DNA of 7,417 bases from Ardenticatenia bacterium (GTDB taxonomy: Bacteria; Chloroflexota; Anaerolineae; Aggregatilineales; Aggregatilineaceae). The notes beneath the pieces are model-generated. The model had not been told where the DNA came from, did not search any database, and saw only the letters and a program-made list of their open reading frames with translations. Below, in pieces: positions 1-5,450 of this stretch (positions within the stretch are counted from its first letter, which is position 1; the number at the start of each line of letters is the position of its first letter). The stretch lies in assembly GCA_026984385.1 (NCBI GenBank), contig JALSSH010000560.1, positions 1 to 7,417 of the forward strand, in the 5' to 3' direction. Both the position numbers and the translations under genes were made by a program.

Positions 1-266
1 GCCATTTGCGCGCGCTGGGCATGGTCTACGTGGCGATCCGCCCCTGGCAACTGGACTATAGCTTGGTCTGGGCGTTGAAAGCCGGACACAGCGCGATCAG
101 AGGCGCGCGTCCGCCCGAGGAAGTGTGGCGCTGCCCCGCTTGCGACGCCGCCGAGCTGCTGCCGGTGGCCGAAGGTTGGCGCTGCCTGGCTTGCGAGGCA
201 TTCGTGCCGCGCGCCGCTGACGGCGTGGCCGAGCTGCACGGCAGAAAGTGGCGTATGCTAAAATAA
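1..266 (+). CDS. C-terminal part of an unidentified protein ending in a zinc ribbon (5'-truncated by the window)
   Basis: The reading frame is open from the first bases of the window to a TAA at 264-266, giving about 87 residues. The first ATG in frame (21-23) has no Shine-Dalgarno sequence before it, so I read this as the tail of a longer gene that starts upstream. The first part (VYVAIRPWQLDYSLVWALK) is aromatic-rich. The second part has two CxxC knuckles, CPAC and CLAC, separated by 13 residues, each preceded by a tryptophan-arginine pair. This is the usual layout of a four-cysteine zinc ribbon. Such ribbons often sit at the ends of proteins handling nucleic acids or of methyltransferases, but nothing visible identifies the enzyme. 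Its last codons overlap the candidate promoter of the next genes. The coding call is fairly secure because of high-GC codon use and the spaced cysteines; the function is unknown. Confidence 0.6.
   Translation, partial: HLRALGMVYVAIRPWQLDYSLVWALKAGHSAIRGARPPEEVWRCPACDAAELLPVAEGWRCLACEAFVPRAADGVAELHGRKWRMLK
256..264 (+). promoter_or_regulatory. Extended -10 promoter element for the toxin-antitoxin pair
   Basis: TGCTAAAAT contains an extended -10 (TG, one base, TAAAAT), unusually AT-rich for this window. It overlaps the stop codon of the upstream gene and lies 36 bases before the antitoxin ATG, leaving a leader of roughly 30 bases. No convincing -35 hexamer is present 16-19 bases upstream, which is acceptable for an extended -10. 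I found no palindromic operator next to it. This is an inference from sequence only. Confidence 0.4.
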
Positions 267-300
267 AAAGGGATGTCAGCCGTTCAGCAGGAGAGCCGCT

Positions 301-528
301 ATGCCCACGCAAAAGGTCGCCGAAATGACCGTCGAGGAGCTAAAAGCCTTGATCGCGCAGGAAGTCGAGCAACGCTTACAGCTCAGGCACGGGGTACGCC
401 TCTGGCCCCGCCCCTATGACCCGCGCACCCCCGAAGAGGTGTTGGAGTCGTTGGAACGGAATATGTGGACACCACCGCCCGGCTCCCCCTCGGCAGTGGA
501 AATGCTGCGGGAGGATCGGGATCGATGA
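301..528 (+). CDS. VapB-like antitoxin of a type II toxin-antitoxin pair
   Basis: This small 75-residue protein sits directly before a PIN-domain toxin, which is the main basis for the call. It starts at ATG 301 behind AGGAG (289-293). The N-terminal part, TVEELKALIAQEVEQRL (residues 10-26), should form an amphipathic helix. The middle is proline- and charge-rich (WPRPYDPRTPEEVLESL), and the C-terminus has a PPPGSPSAVEMLREDRDR segment. Flexible proline-containing C-terminal tails with acidic/arginine ends are typical of antitoxins that wrap around and block the toxin's active site. I see no clear AbrB, ribbon-helix-helix or helix-turn-helix DNA-binding domain, so autoregulation is uncertain. 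Its TGA overlaps the toxin ATG in an ATGA, indicating translational coupling. Expected role: bind and neutralise the downstream RNase. The exact antitoxin family is not recognised. Confidence 0.72.
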   Translation: MPTQKVAEMTVEELKALIAQEVEQRLQLRHGVRLWPRPYDPRTPEEVLESLERNMWTPPPGSPSAVEMLREDRDR

Positions 529-962
529 GCGATACATACATCGTTGATGCCAGCGTTATTGTCCAACGCCTAATCCGCGATTCTGAAACGCCTCACGTCC
601 GCACCTTATTCCGGCTCATGGGTGACAGGCAAGTCGAGCTTTGGGTGCCGGAGTTTTGCTTGGCTGAGTGCGCCAATGTCCTATGGAAAGCGGTGCGCTT
701 TCGCGGTATGTCGCCTCAACAGGCCGAAACCCTGAGCCGCGACCTCACCGCCGCGCCGCTTTACATCGCCACCATCGCCCCCTACCTGCCCCGCGCGCTG
801 GCAATCGGGCTGCGCCACCAACTGCCCATCTACGATTCGGTCTATATCGCCATAGCCGAAGCTATCAGCCACCCTCTGATCACCGTAGACCGCCGCCAAG
901 CCGAGGTTGCCTCAGCCGAAGGCGTCCCCCTCAAAGCGATCACAGACTTTCCGCCCGCATAA
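525..962 (+). CDS. vapC: PIN-domain ribonuclease toxin (VapC-like)
   Basis: This 145-residue protein has the length and layout of a VapC toxin, a Mg2+-dependent endoribonuclease that cuts RNA when freed from its antitoxin. The acidic PIN residues are visible: D8 in IVDASVIVQRL, E48 in LAECANVLW, D104 in IYDSVYIAIA and D122 in LITVDRR, in the normal order and spacing. The start is placed at ATG 525, not at the possible upstream starts in frame (from 465). The ATG overlaps the antitoxin stop in an ATGA, is preceded by GGGAGGA at 509-515, and puts the first aspartate eight residues in, as usual for the family. No catalytic residue is missing and the frame is intact, so the toxin looks functional. 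It is cotranscribed and translationally coupled with the antitoxin. The RNA target cannot be told from sequence. Confidence 0.9.
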   Translation: MSDTYIVDASVIVQRLIRDSETPHVRTLFRLMGDRQVELWVPEFCLAECANVLWKAVRFRGMSPQQAETLSRDLTAAPLYIATIAPYLPRALAIGLRHQLPIYDSVYIAIAEAISHPLITVDRRQAEVASAEGVPLKAITDFPPA

Positions 963-993
963 AAGCCCCCTCCCCTGCGAGCGTTCCGCTGCA

Positions 994-1020
994 GCGCCGC
1001 TAAGGTAGTGCGTGCGGCGC
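994..1020. other. GC-rich stem-loop between the toxin gene and argS
   Basis: GCGCCGC (994-1000) and GCGGCGC (1014-1020) form a perfect 7-bp stem with a 13-base loop, 31 bases after the toxin stop. No T-tract follows on the + strand, so it is not a canonical intrinsic terminator. It could still separate the toxin-antitoxin transcript from argS. In a sequence this GC-rich such a stem may also arise by chance. Confidence 0.3.
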
Positions 1021-1062
1021 GAGGACACCCCGCACACACTCGGAAAAATCCGCATTCGCTGC

Positions 1063-1068
1063 TACAAT
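1063..1068 (+). promoter_or_regulatory. -10 promoter element for argS-dcd
   Basis: TACAAT matches the -10 consensus at five of six positions and stands out in GC-rich sequence, 45 bases before the argS GTG. The -35 region (about 1039-1045) does not resemble TTGACA. Transcription would begin near 1075, leaving a leader of about 40 bases that ends in the Shine-Dalgarno AAGGAGA (1101-1107). A leader this short has no room for a T-box riboswitch. Confidence 0.45.
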
Positions 1069-1113
1069 GGCGCGTGTTCGCAGACCTTACCGCAGCGTAG
1101 AAGGAGACTCACC

Positions 1114-2823
1114 GTGACGCTGTTACCTGTGCAATTGGCCGCGCTGCTGCGCCAAGCGATCCTCGCCGCGCAACACGCCGACGCCTTGCCCCCCTTCGAC
1201 GTGCCGCAGCGCGTCCCCGTCCAACGCAGCAACAAGCCCGAACTCGGCGAGTACGCCAGCCCCGTCGCTATGCAGCTCGCCAAGCTCGCGCGCCGCAAAC
1301 CGCTGGAGATCGCCCAAGCCATCGCCGACCACATGCCCCCCGCCGAGTTCATCGGCGAGCTTGTCGTCGCGCCCCCGGGCTTCCTCAATATCCGCCTGGA
1401 CGAAAATTGGCTGACCCAACAGGTGGAAACGATCATCGCGGCGGGCGCGGATGCCTTCACGCTGAGCCTCGGACAGGGCCAACGCGCACAGGTCGAATGC
1501 GTCAGCGCCAACCCCACCGGCCCGCTCACCGTCGGGCACACGCGCAACGGGATCATCGGCAGCACGATGGCGAATATCTTGCGCGCGGTCGGCTACGACG
1601 TGGAAATGGAATACTATTTTAACAACGCCGGTCGCCAGATGCGCGTTTTGGGGCAGAGCTTGCAAGCGCGCTATCTCCAAGCGCTGGGGGTAGAGGCCTC
1701 TTTGCCCGAAGACGGCTATCAGGGCGACTATTTGGCCGAGATCGCGCGGGAGCTGGTGGCGAAATATGGCGAGAGCCTGCGCGACGAACCCTGGGAACGC
1801 TTCAAAACAGAAGCCGAAGCTGCCATGTTCGCCTGGATCAAGCGCAGCTTGGCCGCGATCAACATCACCTTCGACGTGTTTTTCAACGAAAACAGCCTCT
1901 ACGAAAACGGCAGCGTCTGGCGCACGTTGGAACAGCTCGAAGAGCGCGGCTACGTTTACCGCGCGGTGTTGCGCGAAGGCGCAAGCGAAGAAGAGCGCGC
2001 CAAGCTCTCACCCGACGCTAAAGAGGCGGTCTGGTTTCGCACCACCAAGCTCGGCGACGAAGAAGATCGCGTGCTGGTCAAGTCCAGCGGCGAGCCAACC
2101 TACGTGCTGCCGGATATCGCCTACCACGTCAACAAGTTGGAACGCGGCTTTGACTTGCTGGTCAACGTGCTGGGCGCGGACCACATCGTGGAGGCGCAAA
2201 CCGTGCGGCGCGGCTTGCAGGCGCTGGGCTATGATCCCGAGCCGCTGCACGTGATCTTGTATCAGTTCGTGACGCTGATCGAAGGCGGCGAACAGCGCAA
2301 GATGAGCACGCGGCGCGGCGAGTTTGTCACCCAAGACGAGTTGGTCGCCGACGTGGGCGCGGACGTGGTGCGCTACTTCATCCTGGCGCGCAGCCCGAGC
2401 AGCCATCTGGAATTTGACCTGGACGCCGCGCGCGAACAGTCCAACGAAAATCCGGTTTACTATATTCAAAATGCGCACGTGCGCTGTGCGGGCATCTTCC
2501 GCCAAGCCGAAGCGCGCGGCTTTGACGACGCGGACGCCGATCTGTCGCTGTTGGGCGTGCGCGAACGGGACTTTATCCGCAAGATGTTGGAGCTGCCGGA
2601 AGTGTTGGCCCAGGCCTATGAGGAGTTCGCGCCGCACAAGCTCGCTTTTTACGCGCTGGAGCTGGCGCGCCAGTTTCATCCGATGTATGACGAGGTGCGC
2701 GTGTTGCACAGCGAGGTGTCGCCGGAACTGGCGCGGGCGCGCTTGCGGCTGTACCGCGCCGCGCGGATCGTGTTCCGCCGCGTGCTGGAGCTGATGGGCA
2801 TGTCTGCGCCGGACGTGATGTAA
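1114..2823 (+). CDS. argS: Arginyl-tRNA synthetase
   Basis: This class I aminoacyl-tRNA synthetase charges tRNA-Arg with arginine using ATP in the cytoplasm. The start is set at GTG 1114, behind AAGGAGA at 1101-1107, giving 569 residues, normal for ArgS. The frame stays open upstream to 1012, but that extension would cross the putative -10 and looks non-conserved. An N-terminal Arg-S domain (about 1-110) includes GEYASPVAMQLAK. The catalytic domain opens with SANPTGPLTVGHTRNG (residues 131-146), holding the HIGH-type signature as TVGH, followed by EYYFNNAGRQM. The KMSKS-type loop is KMSTR (396-400). The C-terminal DALR anticodon-binding domain (about 450-569) begins with NPVYYIQNAHVR and ends with LELMGMSAPDVM. 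The frame is intact. The dcd gene follows after 19 bases, so the two are probably cotranscribed. Confidence 0.97.
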   Translation: MTLLPVQLAALLRQAILAAQHADALPPFDVPQRVPVQRSNKPELGEYASPVAMQLAKLARRKPLEIAQAIADHMPPAEFIGELVVAPPGFLNIRLDENWLTQQVETIIAAGADAFTLSLGQGQRAQVECVSANPTGPLTVGHTRNGIIGSTMANILRAVGYDVEMEYYFNNAGRQMRVLGQSLQARYLQALGVEASLPEDGYQGDYLAEIARELVAKYGESLRDEPWERFKTEAEAAMFAWIKRSLAAINITFDVFFNENSLYENGSVWRTLEQLEERGYVYRAVLREGASEEERAKLSPDAKEAVWFRTTKLGDEEDRVLVKSSGEPTYVLPDIAYHVNKLERGFDLLVNVLGADHIVEAQTVRRGLQALGYDPEPLHVILYQFVTLIEGGEQRKMSTRRGEFVTQDELVADVGADVVRYFILARSPSSHLEFDLDAAREQSNENPVYYIQNAHVRCAGIFRQAEARGFDDADADLSLLGVRERDFIRKMLELPEVLAQAYEEFAPHKLAFYALELARQFHPMYDEVRVLHSEVSPELARARLRLYRAARIVFRRVLELMGMSAPDVM

Positions 2824-2842
2824 CCGCACAGGAGGTGCGCTC

Positions 2843-3397
2843 GTGGGCTTGAAACCCGACCATTGGATACGCAAAATGGCGCTCGAACACGGCATGATCG
2901 AGCCTTTTGCCGAGGGTGAAAAACGCGAAGGCGTGATCAGCTACGGGCTTTCGTCCTACGGCTACGATATCCGCATCGCCGATGAGTTCAAAATTTTTAC
3001 CAACGTCTTTAGCGCGGTGGTGGACCCCAAACAGTTCGACACGCGCTCGATGGTGGACTATCAGGGCGAGGTGTGCATCATCCCGCCCAACTCGTTTGCG
3101 CTGGGGCGCTCGGTGGAATATTTCCGCATTCCCCGCAGCGTGCTGACCGTGTGCCTGGGCAAAAGCACCTACGCCCGCTGCGGCATCATCATCAACGTGA
3201 CGCCCTTCGAGCCGGAATGGGAGGGCTTCGTGACGCTGGAGATCAGCAACACCACGCCGCTACCGGCCAAAATTTACGCCAATGAGGGCATCGCCCAAGT
3301 GCTCTTTTTCGAAGCGGACGAGATGTGCGAAACGTCCTACGCAGACAAGCGCGGCAAATATCAGGGCCAACAGCGTATCGTGCTCCCGAAAGTGTGA
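2843..3397 (+). CDS. dcd: dCTP deaminase
   Basis: This protein deaminates dCTP to dUTP, feeding dTTP synthesis. At 184 residues it has the usual length (about 185-195). The start GTG 2843 follows a strong AGGAGGTG (2830-2837), and the N-terminus (LKPDHWIRKMALEHGMIEPF) fits the start of long-type bacterial Dcd proteins. Family signatures are clear: SSYGYDIR (37-44), IIPPNSFALGRSVEYF (79-94), and GKSTYARCGI (106-115) with the nucleotide-contacting S108 and R112. VTPFEPEWEGFVTLEISNTT (119-138) carries E133, equivalent to the catalytic glutamate (E138 in E. coli). The C-terminal KYQGQQ segment, a lid over the nucleotide in the family, is at 172-177. I see nothing that clearly marks a bifunctional deaminase/dUTPase, but sequence alone does not exclude it. 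The gene is downstream of argS in the same direction with a 19-base gap. Confidence 0.96.
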   Translation: MGLKPDHWIRKMALEHGMIEPFAEGEKREGVISYGLSSYGYDIRIADEFKIFTNVFSAVVDPKQFDTRSMVDYQGEVCIIPPNSFALGRSVEYFRIPRSVLTVCLGKSTYARCGIIINVTPFEPEWEGFVTLEISNTTPLPAKIYANEGIAQVLFFEADEMCETSYADKRGKYQGQQRIVLPKV

Positions 3398-3422
3398 GCG
3401 GCGGTGCAGCGCTGCGCGCTGC

Positions 3423-3444
3423 GCGCGCGACACATGTCGCGCGC
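3423..3444. repeat. Palindromic hairpin downstream of dcd
   Basis: GCGCGCGACA (3423-3432) is the exact reverse complement of TGTCGCGCGC (3435-3444). As RNA this gives a 9-bp stem with a four-base ACAT loop. It begins 26 bases after the dcd stop and is separated by only two bases from the larger inverted repeat that follows. No T-tract follows. A further self-complementary decamer, GCAGCGCTGC, lies at 3406-3415. Confidence 0.6.
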
Positions 3445-3446
3445 AT

Positions 3447-3499
3447 GGCGGCGCGGCGCGCGCCCGTTGAAAGTGCGGCTGGGCGCGCGCCGCGCCGCC
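3447..3499. repeat. Perfect 19-bp GC-only inverted repeat between dcd and the protease gene
   Basis: The arms at 3447-3465 and 3481-3499 are exact reverse complements over all 19 bases, and every base is G or C. The loop is the 15 bases 3466-3480. This would be an extremely stable RNA hairpin. It is not followed by a T-tract on the + strand (next come mostly C residues), and none flanks it for the - strand, so a classical intrinsic terminator is not indicated. It may act as a U-tract-less terminator, an mRNA 3'-end protector for argS-dcd, a barrier or regulator before the protease gene, or a copy of a dispersed palindromic repeat. The inverted repeat is certain; the role is not. Confidence 0.85.
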
Positions 3500-3540
3500 C
3501 CGCCCCCCGACCGTCACCGTTCCAGAAAGGTCAACCGCCC

Positions 3541-4749
3541 ATGAGCCTCCCCGAATCCTTCGGCGACTTGCGCAGCATTCTACCGCCCTGGGAAACAACT
3601 TCGGCGCCGCTTTCGCTCCAACAGCAACTGCGCGCCGCCCTAGCGGACGCGCTGAGCATTGACGGCGAAGAAGTCCGCCAGGATCGCCGCACGGGGGAAA
3701 GGGTCTACATCTTTCGCGGTCAGTTGCGCCTCCCCGTTGAAGGCGCGTATGAGCAAATCAGCGCACGGCTGCGTCCGCTGGGCTTCACGCCGCTGTTGCA
3801 ACGTGAGGAAGACGAGATCGCCGTTGTTGCGATCCCGGGCGAGCTGCCCGAATCGCGCTTGAGCGCGCCCGCCTGGGTTCACTTGCTGTTGCTGCTGGTC
3901 ACGCTGGTGACCACAACGGTCATGGGCGCGGCGCTGAGCGGAATGCCCCCGCGCGCCGTGTGGGACGCGCTGCGCACGGGGAACGCGCACACGCTTCGCG
4001 CGACGCTGCGGGACGGGCTACCCTTTTCGCTCACCTTGCTGACCATTCTCGGCGTGCACGAAATGGGGCACTACGTGGCCGCGCGAATGCACGGGGTCAA
4101 GGTGACCTTGCCATTTTTTATCCCGCTGCCGCTCAGCGGCTCGCTGGGCACGCTGGGCGCGGTGATCTTCATCCGCAGCCCGCTGATGAACCGCCGCGCG
4201 CTTTTCGACGTGGGCATCTCCGGCCCGCTGGCGGGACTGGTGGTGGCGCTGCCGCTGTACGTGATCGGGCTAGGGCAGCCGCCCTCGGTCGGGCTACCGG
4301 AAATCTGGTTGCAACTGGGCATCCGTCGCATCAGCAACCCGCCCTTGCTGGACTTCCTGGCCTCGTTCGTGACCGACACGCCCAACCTCGACCGCTTCGT
4401 CTTCTACAGCCACCCGATGGCGCTGGCCGCTTGGTTCGGCGTGCTGCTGACCGCGCTCAATTTGCTGCCGCTGGGCCAGTTTGACGGCGGCCACGTGGCC
4501 TACGCGCTGCTCGGCAAACGCGCGTGGCCGCTGGCCTGGGCCACGTTTATCGGGTTGGTGCTGCTGGGGTTGCAAGGCTTTTGGATGGCCTGGCTGCTTT
4601 GGGCGCTGATGGGCTTTTTCACCGGCTTGCGCCACCCGCCGCCCTACGACGATCTGTTGCCGTTGGGCAAGGTGCGCACCGCCATCGGGATCGGGACGGC
4701 GCTCTTGTTTCTGCTGATGTTCACTCCCGCGCCCTTTTACAGCCCCTGA
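3541..4749 (+). CDS. EGY-like M50 (site-2 protease family) intramembrane metalloprotease
   Basis: This 402-residue multi-pass membrane protein belongs to zinc-dependent intramembrane proteases that cut membrane-spanning substrates. Residues 1-110 form a cytosolic domain with YIFRGQLR (56-63), close to the GNLR motif of plant/cyanobacterial EGY proteases. The first TM segment is about 112-132. The zinc motif HEMGH (H173, E174, H177) lies in the next hydrophobic segment, followed by FFIPLPLSGSLGTLGAVI, typical of the EGY branch. The second zinc-ligand motif is LLPLGQFDGGH, with D315 as the likely ligand in place of the NPDG form. More TM segments follow near 225-245, 291-310, 325-365 and 380-397. 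The start at ATG 3541 follows GAAAGG (3525-3530). Longer starts in frame (from 3325) overlap dcd and the hairpins and are unlikely. No promoter is visible just upstream. Substrate unknown; no anti-sigma factor lies nearby in the window. Confidence 0.9.
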   Translation: MSLPESFGDLRSILPPWETTSAPLSLQQQLRAALADALSIDGEEVRQDRRTGERVYIFRGQLRLPVEGAYEQISARLRPLGFTPLLQREEDEIAVVAIPGELPESRLSAPAWVHLLLLLVTLVTTTVMGAALSGMPPRAVWDALRTGNAHTLRATLRDGLPFSLTLLTILGVHEMGHYVAARMHGVKVTLPFFIPLPLSGSLGTLGAVIFIRSPLMNRRALFDVGISGPLAGLVVALPLYVIGLGQPPSVGLPEIWLQLGIRRISNPPLLDFLASFVTDTPNLDRFVFYSHPMALAAWFGVLLTALNLLPLGQFDGGHVAYALLGKRAWPLAWATFIGLVLLGLQGFWMAWLLWALMGFFTGLRHPPPYDDLLPLGKVRTAIGIGTALLFLLMFTPAPFYSP

Positions 4750-4751
4750 GC

Positions 4752-4774
4752 AGGGACAAAGCCTTTGCCCTTTC
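4752..4774 (+). terminator. Possible intrinsic terminator after the protease gene
   Basis: Two bases after the protease stop, AGGG-A-CAAA (4752-4760) can pair with TTTG-CCC-T (4764-4771) around a three-base loop, with one bulged A. The hairpin has eight base pairs and runs into TTTCC (4771-4775). The T-run is short, so termination would be weak. Its position directly after a stop codon and before a new -10 element supports it. Confidence 0.4.
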
Positions 4775-4800
4775 CGCCTGCGCACAACGCGCAATCACGG

Positions 4801-4806
4801 TATGAT
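4801..4806 (+). promoter_or_regulatory. -10 promoter element for the two hypothetical genes
   Basis: TATGAT differs from TATAAT at one base and lies 37 bases before the GTG at 4843. No good -35 is found at 16-18 bases upstream. Together with the hairpin just upstream it suggests that a new transcript starts here and runs through the helical-repeat and membrane-protein genes, possibly into the glycosyltransferase. Confidence 0.4.
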
Positions 4807-4842
4807 TGGGGTGAGGCCGAATTTCCGGAGTAAGGAGCTACC

Positions 4843-5403
4843 GTGACGCAGGCGTTAACCTCGGAACAAGTGCACCAGATCGTCAACAACACGCTGCTGG
4901 TGCTTCTGGCGCGTCCGGAGTTGCAAAGAGAATGGCGCGCCAATTTGCTCGATCTGCTCAAACAAGCCCGCGAGCAGGCATTGGAAGACGAAATGCTTTT
5001 TGTGGCGGCGGTGCTTTCGCTGTTGGAAAAGCCCAACGACCGCCTGCCTACCGGCACCGCTTACGATTACGCCTGGGAAGCCTTGCTCACCGGCCTGAAA
5101 ACGGGCAGACTGCAGCCCCTCGACGACGAGGACGGGTTTTCGTTAGAACACCTGCTCCGCTCGGTGGCCGAAGCGCTGGTCGCCGTGTTCACCACCTCGC
5201 CCGACCAGCGCGACGTGGTGACCCGAGAGGTACAAAACATGCTCCAGGCCGCCCAAGACTCCAACGTGCCGGAGCTGGAAACCTGGCTGGCCGACGCGCT
5301 GGCCGTGCTCAACGGCGCCGACCCAATCGCCCTAGCACAACACCATGAGGGCCTGTACGGTGCTTACTGGCAAGCCATCGTCGCCAACATCCCGAACGCT
5401 TGA
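4843..5403 (+). CDS. Hypothetical all-helical protein with an internal duplication
   Basis: I do not recognise a named family. The 186-residue product starts at GTG 4843 behind AAGGAG (4832-4837). It has no signal peptide or TM segment, is acidic, and should be almost entirely alpha-helical and cytosolic. It appears to be two copies of one module, about residues 10-85 and 104-183. Each copy has a hydrophobic helix, then P-x-x-Q-R (PELQR at 25-29, PDQRD at 120-124), an LL/ML-QA helix, an A-x-L-x-LL/VL helix, and an ending Y-x-x-x-W-x-A-(L/I) (Y74/W78 and Y172/W176). An acidic linker (DDEDGFS, 94-100) separates them. Similar helical repeats occur, as I recall, in large Chloroflexota signalling and conflict-type proteins; that is memory, not a search. 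It precedes the membrane protein gene by 47 bases, so the two are likely cotranscribed and may act together. Confidence 0.75.
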   Translation: MTQALTSEQVHQIVNNTLLVLLARPELQREWRANLLDLLKQAREQALEDEMLFVAAVLSLLEKPNDRLPTGTAYDYAWEALLTGLKTGRLQPLDDEDGFSLEHLLRSVAEALVAVFTTSPDQRDVVTREVQNMLQAAQDSNVPELETWLADALAVLNGADPIALAQHHEGLYGAYWQAIVANIPNA

Positions 5404-5404
5404 G

Positions 5405-5426
5405 GCCCGCGCTCAACCGAGCGGGC
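5405..5426 (+). other. Short stem-loop between the two hypothetical genes
   Basis: GCCCGC (5405-5410) pairs with GCGGGC (5421-5426). An alternative pairing extends through CTC/GAG with a two-base bulge and an AACC loop. It begins one base after the upstream stop and has no T-tract. It could moderate read-through or stability between the two genes. The downstream Shine-Dalgarno (GGAGGAA, 5437-5443) lies outside the stem. Confidence 0.3.
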
Positions 5427-5450
5427 GAGATCATGCGGAGGAAATAAGCC

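Noticed and set aside
465..524. Earlier in-frame start for the PIN toxin
   Set aside because: It would add 20 residues overlapping the antitoxin with no Shine-Dalgarno. The ATGA overlap at 525 and the position of the first catalytic aspartate favour the shorter form.
1000..1025. T-box-like sequence (AAGGTAGTGCG) upstream of argS
   Set aside because: It lacks the conserved T-box core, a specifier domain, and a terminator/antiterminator pair. It also precedes the likely transcription start.
1012..1113. N-terminal extension of argS from an upstream GTG
   Set aside because: It would place the putative -10 inside the coding region and lacks a good Shine-Dalgarno. GTG 1114 has AAGGAGA at ideal spacing.
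2008..2895. Long open frame on the - strand (295 codons) opposite the 3' half of argS
   Set aside because: It lies wholly opposite clear ArgS coding sequence and the start of dcd, with no recognisable domain.
3467..3472. TTGAAA resembling a -35 element in the loop of the large inverted repeat
   Set aside because: The sequence 16-18 bases downstream is purely GC, with no possible -10.
3325..3540. N-terminal extension of the protease reading frame
   Set aside because: It overlaps the end of dcd and translates the inverted repeats into Arg/Ala-rich sequence. ATG 3541 has a Shine-Dalgarno and starts the family-like domain.
3960..4484. Alternative + strand frame (174 codons) inside the protease gene
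   Set aside because: It is a frame-shifted shadow with Arg/Ala/Gly-rich content and lies within a confidently assigned gene.
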